Shown here: positions 17,942 to 24,810 of the stretch, piece by piece
Position numbering within the stretch: the stretch's first letter is position 1
Layout: the number at the start of each line of letters is the position of its first letter
Source: Streptomyces sp. Je 1-79
Lineage (GTDB): Bacteria; Actinomycetota; Actinomycetes; Streptomycetales; Streptomycetaceae
DNA length: 64,000 nucleotides
Direction of reading: 5' to 3'
NCBI RefSeq assembly: GCF_025195125.1
Contig: NZ_JAMGSL010000016.1
Location: 62,001-126,000 of the forward strand
Translations under genes and position numbers: made by a program
Notes under the pieces: generated by a model
Told to the model about the DNA's origin: nothing
Seen by the model: only the letters and a program-made list of their open reading frames with translations
Database searches by the model: none

Positions 17942-18447
17942 GGCTCACGCTTTCGCGGCGCCCGGCGGCGGGGCCCCGGCTTCTGTGCGGACTCCGCGCC
18001 CGCGTCCTCCTCCGCGTCCGCCTCCTCAAGAGCCTCGGTCTCCGCGTCCGTCCCCGTGTCCTCGGCCCAGAATTCGGCGGACTCGGGCGGCGCGCGACCG
18101 GCGTCGAGCGGCTCGCGTCGCAGCGCCTCCAACTCCGCGCGGAGGCGCCGGTTCTCCTCGGCCAACGGACCGCCCGTGTGCTTCGAGGAGAGCGACGGGT
18201 CGTGCTCCCACCAGTCGATGCCCATCTCCTTCGCCTTGTCCACCGAAGCGACCAGGATCCGCAGTTTGATCGTCAGCAGTTCGATGTCCAGCAGGTTGAT
18301 GCGGATGTCCCCGGCGATCACGATCCCCTTGTCGAGGACGCGTTCGAGGATGTCCGCGAGATTCGCGGACGAACTCGGCGGCCCGTACGGCACGGGAGCC
18401 GCGCGGGAGGGAACGGACCCGAACCGGTCGGGCAGGGGTTCAGACAC
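17938..18447 (-). CDS. gvpJ: Gas vesicle protein GvpJ (GvpA-like with charged tail)
   Basis: GvpA-family core at about residues 28-72 (LADILERVLDKGIVIAGDIR, INLLDIELLTIKLRILVASV) within a protein of 169 residues. The C-terminal ~90 residues are acidic then basic (ALEEADAEEDAGAE, then PRRRAPRKREP), echoing the charged tails elsewhere in this locus. GvpJ-type proteins are thought to form the vesicle tips or nucleate assembly. The stop overlaps the gvpL start. Confidence 0.9.
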   Translation of the reverse strand: MSEPLPDRFGSVPSRAAPVPYGPPSSSANLADILERVLDKGIVIAGDIRINLLDIELLTIKLRILVASVDKAKEMGIDWWEHDPSLSSKHTGGPLAEENRRLRAELEALRREPLDAGRAPPESAEFWAEDTGTDAETEALEEADAEEDAGAESAQKPGPRRRAPRKREP

Positions 18448-18468
18448 GACACCGTCCTCGATTCCCCG

Positions 18469-18717
18469 TCATGGCATCCGCTGCCGATAGGCGGTGATCT
18501 CCGTCAGCCGGTCGATCAGCTCGTCCTCCCGCTCGTCGAAGGCCTCCTGATCGATTTCACCCCGCACAAGGCGGCCCTCGAGCTCGGCGAGCTCCCGCCA
18601 GATGGGAGCGGGGTCGTAGTACTCCTCCTCCGCCTTCTCCGTCACGCGCTCGGCGACCCAGACGACGCCACGCACCGGGGCGAGCGGGAGGGTGAGCAGC
18701 TGGCTCAGCAGTCCCAT
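18469..18717 (-). CDS. gvpG: Gas vesicle protein GvpG
   Basis: GvpG of 82 residues: LTLPLAPVRGVVWVAERVTE, then a charged helical part (EIDQEAFDEREDELIDRLTE). It is an essential accessory protein in characterised gvp clusters. The ATG is preceded by AAAGGAG. In S. coelicolor, as I recall, two further genes (gvpY, gvpZ) sit between gvpG and gvpJ; here only 21 bases separate them. Confidence 0.92.
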   Translation of the reverse strand: MGLLSQLLTLPLAPVRGVVWVAERVTEKAEEEYYDPAPIWRELAELEGRLVRGEIDQEAFDEREDELIDRLTEITAYRQRMP

Positions 18718-18771
18718 CCGTTGCTCTCCTTTCAGCTTGGGTCTCGCGTCACCTGCGGCATCGCGGAGCCG

Positions 18772-19488
18772 TCACTGGACGAAGCTGTACGGCGGCAGAG
18801 GGCCGGTGAGCCGGCACTCGACACCACCGTCCATCTCGCGGGCGAGGTTCGCCTGAGCCGTCAGGAAGTCCTCCCTGCGGTCGTCGGGGACCAGCAGCGA
18901 GAGGTTGAGGAAGTCGTTCCCGGACGCCGGGCGGACGTTGTGCTCACGGGCGAACGGGAGGAGCGCTTCGACCAGTCCGGCCGCCAGGGCCTCCTGCCGC
19001 TGCTGCACCTGCGCCGCGACCAGCTGGCCCAGTGCCACCGGCAGCTGGGGGTCCTGGTCACCGGACCGGATCCGCTCGTTGAGCTCTCGGGCTTCGGGCG
19101 TGTCCAGCAGGATGTCCCTCAGGAGCTCTTCCTCCTCCTGGGAGGCCCTCAGGTGGTACTCGGCACATCCGTCGAGCCGTTCGAGCGTCGCGAGGTAGAT
19201 GTCCGCGTCCTTGCGGAGCACCGCCTGCACCGTCGCGTCGTCGGCGGCGGTGTATCCGAACTGCAGGGGCAGCACGGCGCCGTCCCGCATGAGCCGCTCC
19301 TGCACCTCCTGGTGCGCCAGCAGGTCGCGGCGCTTGGGCCGGATCTCCTCGGAGATGTCGCTGACCACGGCGGACAGCGGTCCGGAGGCGAGGGCGCGCA
19401 CGGGGAAGGGCTCGGCCCCGACGCCGGTCACTCCCTTCAGGTCGAGCGGGTGGCTCTGGGCGGTGATCGCGTATACGTAGAGGGCCAT
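18772..19488 (-). CDS. gvpF: Gas vesicle protein GvpF
   Basis: GvpF/L-family protein of 238 residues, MALYVYAITA at the N-terminus and GPLPPYSFV at the C-terminus, with HQEVQERLMRDGAVLPLQFG in the first domain. This is close to the usual length of GvpF, which contacts GvpA during assembly. The gvpA stop is only 3 bases upstream of its ATG, and the AAGGAG ribosome site lies inside the last codons of gvpA. Confidence 0.93.
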   Translation of the reverse strand: MALYVYAITAQSHPLDLKGVTGVGAEPFPVRALASGPLSAVVSDISEEIRPKRRDLLAHQEVQERLMRDGAVLPLQFGYTAADDATVQAVLRKDADIYLATLERLDGCAEYHLRASQEEEELLRDILLDTPEARELNERIRSGDQDPQLPVALGQLVAAQVQQRQEALAAGLVEALLPFAREHNVRPASGNDFLNLSLLVPDDRREDFLTAQANLAREMDGGVECRLTGPLPPYSFVQ

Positions 19489-19491
19489 CGG

Positions 19492-19959
19492 TCACTCCTT
19501 CTCCCGACGCGTCGGCCGTCGGGCCGGTCGCTTCCGGCGGGGCGCGGGCTCCTCCTCCGCTTCCTCCTCCTGCTCATCGGGCTCCTCGTCGTCACGGGAC
19601 TTGCCCGTCAGGGAATCGGTCACCGCGTCGACCGCCCCGCTGAGCGCGCCCTTGGACTTGCCGTGGGCCCCGCCCTCCACCATGTTTCCGACCACCTCGG
19701 GGAGCTGGGCCGGAGCCTTGCGGCCCGCTTCGAGATCGAGTCGGTTGCATGCTTCGGCGAAGCGCAGATATGTGTCCACGCTGGCCACGACGATCCGGGC
19801 GTCGATCTTGATGATCTCGATCCCGACCAGTGAGACGCGTACGAACACGTCGATCACCAGACCGCGGTCCAGAATGAGCTCGAGGACGTCGTAGAGACTG
19901 CCTGTGGAGCCCCCGCCGCCCCTGGCGACGGCACCGCCGCTCTGCGGCACCATGGTCAT
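19492..19959 (-). CDS. gvpA: Main gas vesicle shell protein GvpA
   Basis: GvpA, 155 residues. The shell-forming core is at about residues 18-70 (SLYDVLELILDRGLVIDVFV, RVSLVGIEIIKIDARIVVAS), the amphipathic helix-strand pattern that builds the gas-permeable wall. Unlike the 70-residue cyanobacterial GvpA, it has an ~80-residue C-terminal extension ending in an acidic block and a basic block (RRKRPARRPTRREKE), as in Streptomyces. I chose the ATG at 19959 with AAGGGAGG just upstream; a TTG seven codons earlier lacks such a site. Confidence 0.93.
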   Translation of the reverse strand: MTMVPQSGGAVARGGGGSTGSLYDVLELILDRGLVIDVFVRVSLVGIEIIKIDARIVVASVDTYLRFAEACNRLDLEAGRKAPAQLPEVVGNMVEGGAHGKSKGALSGAVDAVTDSLTGKSRDDEEPDEQEEEAEEEPAPRRKRPARRPTRREKE

Positions 19960-19986
19960 GGCGCCTCCCTTCACGGCCAACCGGTC

Positions 19987-20358
19987 TCAGATCGGCCGAT
20001 CGATCATTCCGCGTGTGTAGCGACGCGTTCGCTCGAAGGAGATCAACGCGCCTTCCTCGTCCAGCGCGACCTTGTAACTGGCCAACACGCTGGTCGTGTC
20101 GGGGATGCGTTCGAGTTCCAGCACCTCCACCTGCGCTTCCCACCCCGAGTCGGTGGGCCTGAGCGAGGAGACGGATTCCGGCGGTCTGCCGAGCAGCTTC
20201 GCGAGTTGGCCGGCAGCCGAACTCATCGCGCTGGCCGCATCGACGGATTTCGCCCGCTTCGGCGCGGATCGCCGCCGTGCCGCAGGCCGCTCCTGCCGTT
20301 CGTCGTCGGCGCCGCGTGAGGAGGCGCGTCGTGAGCGAGCCGGATCTGCAGCAGCCAT
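19987..20358 (-). CDS. gvpO: Gas vesicle protein GvpO
   Basis: GvpO of 123 residues, first gene of the operon. The N-terminal ~40 residues are basic and disordered. The conserved domain is at 50-120: LAKLLGRPPESVSSL, GWEAQVEVLELERIPDT and VLASYKVALDEEGALISFER. The family is an essential accessory protein in gas-vesicle formation. gvpA follows after 27 bases. The first-gene position makes its upstream region (20359-20557) the operon promoter. Confidence 0.92.
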   Translation of the reverse strand: MAAADPARSRRASSRGADDERQERPAARRRSAPKRAKSVDAASAMSSAAGQLAKLLGRPPESVSSLRPTDSGWEAQVEVLELERIPDTTSVLASYKVALDEEGALISFERTRRYTRGMIDRPI

Positions 20359-20557
20359 AGGTCACTTCCAGAGAACGTATCGCCAGTAAAGGCTAGACTT
20401 TCATGGTATAGGGGTAAATGTCATGTCCGGGAGCGCAGGCTCCCTACCGCCCGAGCGGGCGGCCTTTGCGGGCGACGGTGCGGATGCGCGGCCCGGGTCG
20501 GGGAGTCCCGTGCGTGGGGACAGTGAGGCCGCAGGCGCCCGGTGAAAGGGACAGGTC
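20359..20557. promoter_or_regulatory. Divergent gas-vesicle promoter region
   Basis: About 200 bases between gvpO and the plus-strand gene at 20558. It holds the most AT-rich segment nearby (CTTTCATGGTATAGGGGTAA, 20398-20417). On the plus strand GGCT (20391-20394), then GGGTAA (20412-20417) at 17 bases, is a weak sigma-B-like pair. I see no equally good candidate on the minus strand. A clear operator is not visible. Confidence 0.45.
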
Positions 20558-21625
20558 ATGGAGGACACGACCAAGATCGCCCTGGCGACTGCGGTGGCCG
20601 GGGGCTATGTACTGGGACGAACGAAGAAGGCTCGCCTCGCCTTCACGGTGGCGACCTATCTGGCGGGGCGTCGCTTCGGACTCGATCCGAAGCAGCTCAT
20701 GACACAGGGGCTGACCAAGCTCAAGGACATGCCGCAGTTCGCGGATCTGGGCGAACAGCTGCGGGGTGAGGCCTTGGACGCCGGCCGCCAGGCGCTCAGT
20801 GCAGCGGCCAACCGCAAGCTCGCCGACATCGCCGACTCGCTCCACGAGCGCACGTTGGCGATCAGTAGCGGTGACGACGGCGAAGGGCGCTACGACGACG
20901 AGGAAGAGGGGGAGGGAGAGGGGGAGGAAGAGGAGGAGTACGAGGACGAGGACGACGAGTTGGCGGGCCGTGAGGAAGGGCCCGAGGAGGAAGAAGAAGA
21001 GGAGGAGGACGAGGGGGAGTGGGAGGAGGAGCCCGAGGAGGAGCAAGAGCCCGAGGAGGAAGAGGAGCCCGAGGAGGAAGAAGAACCCGAGGAGGAGGAA
21101 GAGGAGCCGGAGGAGGAAGAGCCAGAGGAGGAAGAGGAGCCCGAGGAGGAGCCTGAGCCCGAGAAGCCACGGTCACGCCGATCTCCGCGTTCGTCGTCCC
21201 GGTCGGGTAGGGCGTCCCAGGGAGGCGGTACGGCCAAGTCGGCTGCTCCCGCGAGGAAGACGGCGGCGAAGAAGGCGGCACCGAAGAAGGCCACGCAGGG
21301 GAGTCGGTCGGCCGGGAGCAAGGCGCCCGCCAAGAAGGCCGCTCCCGCCAAGAAGAGCACTCCCGCGAAGAAGGCCACTTCCGCCAAGAAGACGGCTCCG
21401 GCGAAGAAGACCGCTTCTGCCAAGAAGACCGCTCCCGCGAAGAAGGCCTCCACATCCGGGCCGGCGAAGAAGACGGCAGCGCGCAAGACGACGGCGAAGA
21501 AGACGGCTGCCAAGAAGTCGCCCGCCAAGAAGACCGCGGCGAAGAAGACCGCGGCGAGCAAGAGCCCGGCACGCAAGTCGGCAGCGAAGAAGACGGCATC
21601 GCGCAAGCCGTCGACGCGGAGGTAG
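20558..21625 (+). CDS. Charged low-complexity protein with polyE block and histone-H1-like tail (gvpY-type?)
   Basis: Protein of 355 residues with three parts. The N-terminal ~105 residues are conserved-looking and helical (TKIALATAVAGGYVLGRTKK, then FGLDPKQLMTQGLTKLKDMP). Residues ~107-208 are almost entirely Glu/Asp with Pro. Residues ~210-355 are Arg/Ser and then tandem AAKK/PAKK repeats resembling histone H1 and HupS-type tails. The opposite charge blocks make it a polyampholyte. It diverges from gvpO, and the next gene starts 3 bases after its stop. I think it corresponds to the unassigned gvpY of Streptomyces clusters, but that is inference. A membrane-free DNA- or GvpA-binding role is possible. 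The strong AAG/GAG codon repetition makes the sequence prone to slippage. Confidence 0.85.
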   Translation: MEDTTKIALATAVAGGYVLGRTKKARLAFTVATYLAGRRFGLDPKQLMTQGLTKLKDMPQFADLGEQLRGEALDAGRQALSAAANRKLADIADSLHERTLAISSGDDGEGRYDDEEEGEGEGEEEEEYEDEDDELAGREEGPEEEEEEEEDEGEWEEEPEEEQEPEEEEEPEEEEEPEEEEEEPEEEEPEEEEEPEEEPEPEKPRSRRSPRSSSRSGRASQGGGTAKSAAPARKTAAKKAAPKKATQGSRSAGSKAPAKKAAPAKKSTPAKKATSAKKTAPAKKTASAKKTAPAKKASTSGPAKKTAARKTTAKKTAAKKSPAKKTAAKKTAASKSPARKSAAKKTASRKPSTRR

Positions 21626-21628
21626 GTC

Positions 21629-22708
21629 ATGGCATCGGAAGACCGCAGCCACGAGAAGGAGTCCGGCTCTGGGATGGACCGACTGCTCGGCGAACTGAGC
21701 GACTTCCTCTCGGCCCAGGCCGGCCAACTGGCCGACAAGGCCACGGACAAACTCGGCGACGTCACCGACCAGCTGACCGATGTGGCGGAGAACGGCGGCA
21801 AGCTCACGGACATCGGGGGGCGCATGCTCAAGGGGGACTCGCCGGTCAAAGCCATGCTGGGTCAGAAGGTCGGCGAGGTGAAGGACAAAGTCACCGATGC
21901 CGCGTCGAACCTGTTCGGCGGGGGCAAGGGCAAGCGCAAGAGCGGCAGCCAGAAGATGACCAGCATCGTCGAGACGGTCGATGTGGGCGCTCCGCTCCGC
22001 CGGGTGTACGACCACTGGACCCAGTACGAGGACTTCAGCGGGTTCACCAAGGGCGTTCGGCACGTGTCGCAGGCCGACGAGACCACCAGTGACTGGAAGG
22101 TCAAGGTGGGTCCGTCGACCCGCAGTTGGAAGGCGACCGTCCAGGAGCAGGTCCCCGACGATCACATCATCTGGACCTCCGAGGGGGCCAAGGGCTCGAC
22201 GCGAGGCTGCGTCAGCTTCCACGAGGTGACCCCGTCCCTCACCCGGATCCTCATCACCGTCGAGTACTACCCCTCGGGGCTCTTCGAGAAGACGGGCAAC
22301 CTCTGGCGCGCCCAGGGCCGACGTCTTCGGCTCGACGTGAAGCACTTCCGCCGCTTCGTCACCCTCACCGACGACGAGCCCGAAGGCTGGCGCGGGGAGA
22401 TCCGCGACGGCGAAGTGGTCCGCACGCACGAAGAAGCCGTGGAAGAGGAGGAAGCGGAAGGAGAGGAAGGCGAACCCGACGAGGAGGAAGGCGACGACGA
22501 GGAAGGCCAGGAGCCTGAGGAGGAGTACGAGGACGAGGACGACGGCTACGACGAGGAGGAAGGCGAGCCGGAGGAGGAAGGCGAGCCGGAGGAGGAGTAC
22601 GACGAGGACGAGGAGGGGTACGCGGACGAGGAAGCGGCAGACGACGACGCGGACGAGGAGGGTGAAGAGGCCGAGTACGAGACGTCCGGCCGTCGGGGCC
22701 GACGCTGA
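21629..22708 (+). CDS. SRPBCC-domain protein with acidic tail (gvpZ-type?)
   Basis: Protein of 359 residues. An N-terminal helical region (to ~105) precedes a START/SRPBCC polyketide-cyclase-like domain at ~108-255 (VETVDVGAPLRRVYDHWTQY, EDFSGFTKGVRHV, HIIWTSEGAKGSTRGCVSFH). A hydrophobic pocket and no catalytic residues can be inferred. The last ~90 residues are mostly Glu/Asp. The GGAGG ribosome site overlaps the previous gene's stop region, so the two are co-translated. By position and fold I suspect it is the gvpZ type of Streptomyces gas-vesicle loci. Its acid tail could pair with the basic tail of the upstream product. Confidence 0.88.
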   Translation: MASEDRSHEKESGSGMDRLLGELSDFLSAQAGQLADKATDKLGDVTDQLTDVAENGGKLTDIGGRMLKGDSPVKAMLGQKVGEVKDKVTDAASNLFGGGKGKRKSGSQKMTSIVETVDVGAPLRRVYDHWTQYEDFSGFTKGVRHVSQADETTSDWKVKVGPSTRSWKATVQEQVPDDHIIWTSEGAKGSTRGCVSFHEVTPSLTRILITVEYYPSGLFEKTGNLWRAQGRRLRLDVKHFRRFVTLTDDEPEGWRGEIRDGEVVRTHEEAVEEEEAEGEEGEPDEEEGDDEEGQEPEEEYEDEDDGYDEEEGEPEEEGEPEEEYDEDEEGYADEEAADDDADEEGEEAEYETSGRRGRR

Positions 22709-22713
22709 TGCGC

Positions 22714-22754
22714 ATGGCAGAGGAGCGGCCTCGTGAAGGCCGCTCCTCTGCCAT
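22714..22754. terminator. Perfect 18-bp hairpin terminator
   Basis: Arms 22714-22731 and 22737-22754 (ATGGCAGAGGAGCGGCCT and its complement) are perfectly paired around the loop CGTGA. It lies between convergent genes and should act in both directions. Confidence 0.9.
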
Positions 22755-22769
22755 GGGCACCGAGTCCGT

Positions 22770-22943
22770 TCAGTGCTTCAGCGTGTCCTTGGCTTTCTGG
22801 GCCGTCTGCTTCGCGTCACCTTCCATCTGCTCGGCCCGGCCCTTCATCTCCAGGCTCTCGTTGCCGACCGCCTTGCCCGTGGTCTCCTTGACCTTGCCCT
22901 TGGCGGTCTTAGCGACGTTCTTGGCCTTCTTGCCTCCGGCCAT
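22770..22943 (-). CDS. CsbD family stress protein
   Basis: Protein of 57 residues, almost all charged and helical, with KGKVKETTGKAVGNESLEMK, the hallmark of the CsbD family (general-stress proteins of unknown mechanism). Start chosen at MAGGKKAKN; the longer frame has no family support. A near-consensus sigma-B-type promoter lies about 70-110 bases upstream. In Bacillus CsbD belongs to the sigma-B regulon, which fits. Confidence 0.88.
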   Translation of the reverse strand: MAGGKKAKNVAKTAKGKVKETTGKAVGNESLEMKGRAEQMEGDAKQTAQKAKDTLKH

Positions 22944-23005
22944 GTCATTCACCCTTCCGACTCGCTCGTGACACGCCCGCCGGGTGGCGGGTGTCCCTGT
23001 GCTCC

Positions 23006-23052
23006 GTACCCCCGAGCCCTGCTCGGCATGCCCTATTTGCATATATTTATAC
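23006..23052 (-). promoter_or_regulatory. Sigma-B-like promoter candidates for csbD-like gene
   Basis: On the minus strand GCAT (23028-23031) is 16 bases from GGGTAC (23006-23011), matching the Streptomyces sigma-B consensus GNNT-N14-16-GGGTAC/T. A second, overlapping pair is GTAT (23049-23052), 15 bases, GGGCAT (23028-23033), in an unusually AT-rich stretch. Confidence 0.55.
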
Positions 23053-23098
23053 CGATAGGCGGCACGACTGGGCCCGCGGAGAGCGCGGCCCCGGGGGA

Positions 23099-23272
23099 TC
23101 AGCGCTTGAAGGCGTCCTTGCCCTTCTCCTTGGCCTCCCGGGCCTTGCCGCGTGACTCCAGCGCGGAGCCCTTCGCGGCGGTCTTCCTGTCGCCCGTTGC
23201 CTGGGCGCCCTTCTTCACGGCCTTGCCGGCCAGCTGCTCGGCCTTGGCCTTGGCCTTCTCCTTGGCGCTCAT
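23099..23272 (-). CDS. Second CsbD-like small stress protein
   Basis: Protein of 57 residues, Ala/Lys/Glu-rich: MSAKEKAKAKAEQLAGKAVK and then ATGDRKTAAKGSALESRGKA. This is the CsbD-like pattern of repeated amphipathic charged helix. Start at 23272, preceded by GAGGAAAGGA. It is the same length as the csbD-like gene just beyond it, suggesting an old duplication, though the sequences are now clearly different. A sigma-B-like promoter lies 32-56 bases upstream. Confidence 0.8.
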   Translation of the reverse strand: MSAKEKAKAKAEQLAGKAVKKGAQATGDRKTAAKGSALESRGKAREAKEKGKDAFKR

Positions 23273-23303
23273 GTCGGTCCTTTCCTCGCTTCTTCTCACG
23301 CGC

Positions 23304-23328
23304 CTACCCCCGTCCCGGATGCGGAACC
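23304..23328 (-). promoter_or_regulatory. Sigma-B-like promoter candidate
   Basis: Minus strand: GGTT (23325-23328), 15-base spacer, GGGTAG (23304-23309), located 32 bases before the start codon of the second CsbD-like gene. Confidence 0.5.
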
Positions 23329-23351
23329 CGGGGTGCCGCGCACACGGCCGG

Positions 23352-23822
23352 TCATGCGCCGTCGATGCCGGTCTCTTCGTGGACCGCGGCCTCCTCCGCC
23401 GACGACACCCCGTCGTCCGGGCCGACGTCCTCGGCCACCACCGTCGTCGTACTGCCTCCGGAGGGCGCCATGAGGCGCCCGGCGAGGGACGCGCCCGATT
23501 CCGTGTCCACGGGCTCACCCTCGCCGTCCTCCAGGTCGCCGATCCCGTCGCCTCCGGCGACGACGACATCCGGGCGCTCCTGGGAGAGACGTTCGTCGAG
23601 GGACTCCCCTTCGCGCTGCTCCCGCAGCGTCGTACCGTGCCGGGTCACGCCCCGGAGGTGATCGGGTGGGGAGTAGCCGGGCTCGCCCATGTCTTCCGTG
23701 ACCGGTGTGCCGAGCGTGTTGTCCGGGTCGAGCTCACCGTTCGCACGGTCGGCCGTGTCCGCGTCCGTGGGATCCGGCTGGTAGACGTCGTCTCCGCGGG
23801 CGGCGGGCTGGTTCTCGGACAT
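23352..23822 (-). CDS. DUF5709-like acidic protein
   Basis: Acidic, probably largely disordered protein of 156 residues. The segment GYSPPDHLRGVTRHGTTLRE and the following EQREGESLDERLSQERPDV match the pattern I associate with DUF5709, an actinobacterial family of unknown function. The start ATG at 23822 has GAGAGGAG upstream. It has the third sigma-B-like promoter in the cluster and so is probably co-regulated with the CsbD-like genes. Confidence 0.8.
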   Translation of the reverse strand: MSENQPAARGDDVYQPDPTDADTADRANGELDPDNTLGTPVTEDMGEPGYSPPDHLRGVTRHGTTLREQREGESLDERLSQERPDVVVAGGDGIGDLEDGEGEPVDTESGASLAGRLMAPSGGSTTTVVAEDVGPDDGVSSAEEAAVHEETGIDGA

Positions 23823-23910
23823 GGTCCGATCTCCTCTCGGTGGTGCGGCGCGGGCCACCTGCCGCGCCGTGGACCGACGACCGTACCGACGGGTGGCACC
23901 CCTGCTGCGA

Positions 23911-23935
23911 CTACCCACCCCGAGGTCCGGCAGTC
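23911..23935 (-). promoter_or_regulatory. Sigma-B-like promoter candidate for DUF5709-like gene
   Basis: Minus strand: GACT (23932-23935), 15-base spacer, GGGTAG (23911-23916), about 90 bases before the start codon. Confidence 0.5.
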
Positions 23936-24158
23936 CCGCCTCGTACGCCGACCCGGGCGACCGGGGCGGGGGCGCGCACCCGGAAGATCACCCGGGGTGA
24001 GCGGCCCGTAGTTCCGCAGGAGCAGGCACCTTGCGTCCTTTCGGTTGGTGAATGCGACGCGCGTCGCCGGACGCCTTTTCCCTTCCGGTAGCGTCGCGAG
24101 TGAAGCAGGTCACACACGTGATTCCTGTTCCGTTTCCGTGCTGGTGAGGCGTGTTTCC

Positions 24159-24578
24159 ATGACCCTGTCCATCCGTAACCAGTTCCCCGGCACCGTCACG
24201 GCCGTCACCACCGGTGAGGCCATGGCGTCGGTGAAGGTGCGCCTGGCCGGTGGCCAGGACATCACCGCCGCGATCACCGCCGACGCCGTCAGGGACCTGG
24301 GCCTGGCCGAGGGGGCGGCGGTCAAGGCGCTGGTGAAGTCCACCGAGGTCGCGCTCGCGACCGCCGGGGTCTCCGGCATCTCCATCCGCAACCAGATCAC
24401 GGGCACCGTCACCGAGGTGTCGACGGGCGGCGCCATGAGTTCGGTGAAGGTCTCCGTCGAAGGCGGCGAGCTGACTGCCGCGATCACCAAGGACGCCGTC
24501 GAGGACCTCGGCCTGAACGCCGGTACCTCGGTCGTCGCGCTGATCAAGTCCACCGAGATCTCCCTCGCCGGCGCCTGA
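24159..24578 (+). CDS. Two-domain molbindin (Mop/TOBE) protein
   Basis: Protein of 139 residues made of two Mop (molybdate-binding) domains: residues 2-66 (LSIRNQFPGTVTAVTTGEAM) and 74-137 (ISIRNQITGTVTEVSTGGAM). Each ends in a VxALxKSTEVxLA motif typical of molbindins, which sequester or sense molybdate/tungstate in the cytosol. The two halves are clearly an internal duplication. No HTH domain (so not ModE) and no modABC transporter is nearby. The ATG start is preceded by GTGAGG. A strong hairpin follows. Confidence 0.92.
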   Translation: MTLSIRNQFPGTVTAVTTGEAMASVKVRLAGGQDITAAITADAVRDLGLAEGAAVKALVKSTEVALATAGVSGISIRNQITGTVTEVSTGGAMSSVKVSVEGGELTAAITKDAVEDLGLNAGTSVVALIKSTEISLAGA

Positions 24579-24595
24579 CCGGTTCCGTGGCCGGC

Positions 24596-24630
24596 CGATG
24601 CCCCGCAAGCGCGTCGCGTGCGGGGCATCG
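24596..24630. terminator. Hairpin terminator after molbindin gene
   Basis: CGATGCCCCGCA (24596-24607) pairs perfectly with TGCGGGGCATCG (24619-24630) around an 11-base loop, 18 bases after the stop codon. Confidence 0.85.
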
Positions 24631-24657
24631 CTGTGCCCGGTGACTCCGGTATCTCTC

Positions 24658-24694
24658 ATATGTCAGGGAAGCCTGCGCGAAGGCTTGGCATATG
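24658..24694. promoter_or_regulatory. Nested inverted repeat upstream of secreted-protein gene
   Basis: CATATG at 24658-24663 and 24689-24694 flank AAGCCT/AGGCTT (24669-24674 and 24681-24686). The element lies about 120 bases before the gene at 24811. It could be an operator or a small hairpin. Confidence 0.4.
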
Positions 24695-24810
24695 GCAGGT
24701 CTCACTCCTCAAACACCTCGTAGGTGCGGATAACGATGACTGCTACGGTACGCAGCTGTCGCCCACCGCACTGGGCTGCATCCCTGCGGAGATCCCAGGA
24801 GATGGATCCC

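Noticed and set aside
20862..21855. Ser- and Pro-rich minus-strand frames opposite the charged-protein gene
   Set aside because: They are the complement of GAG and AAG repeats (Ser/Leu runs) and have no start signal or family.
16285..22708. Phage or genomic-island boundaries around gvp genes
   Set aside because: No integrase, tRNA, att-like repeat or composition break was seen; the genes look native.
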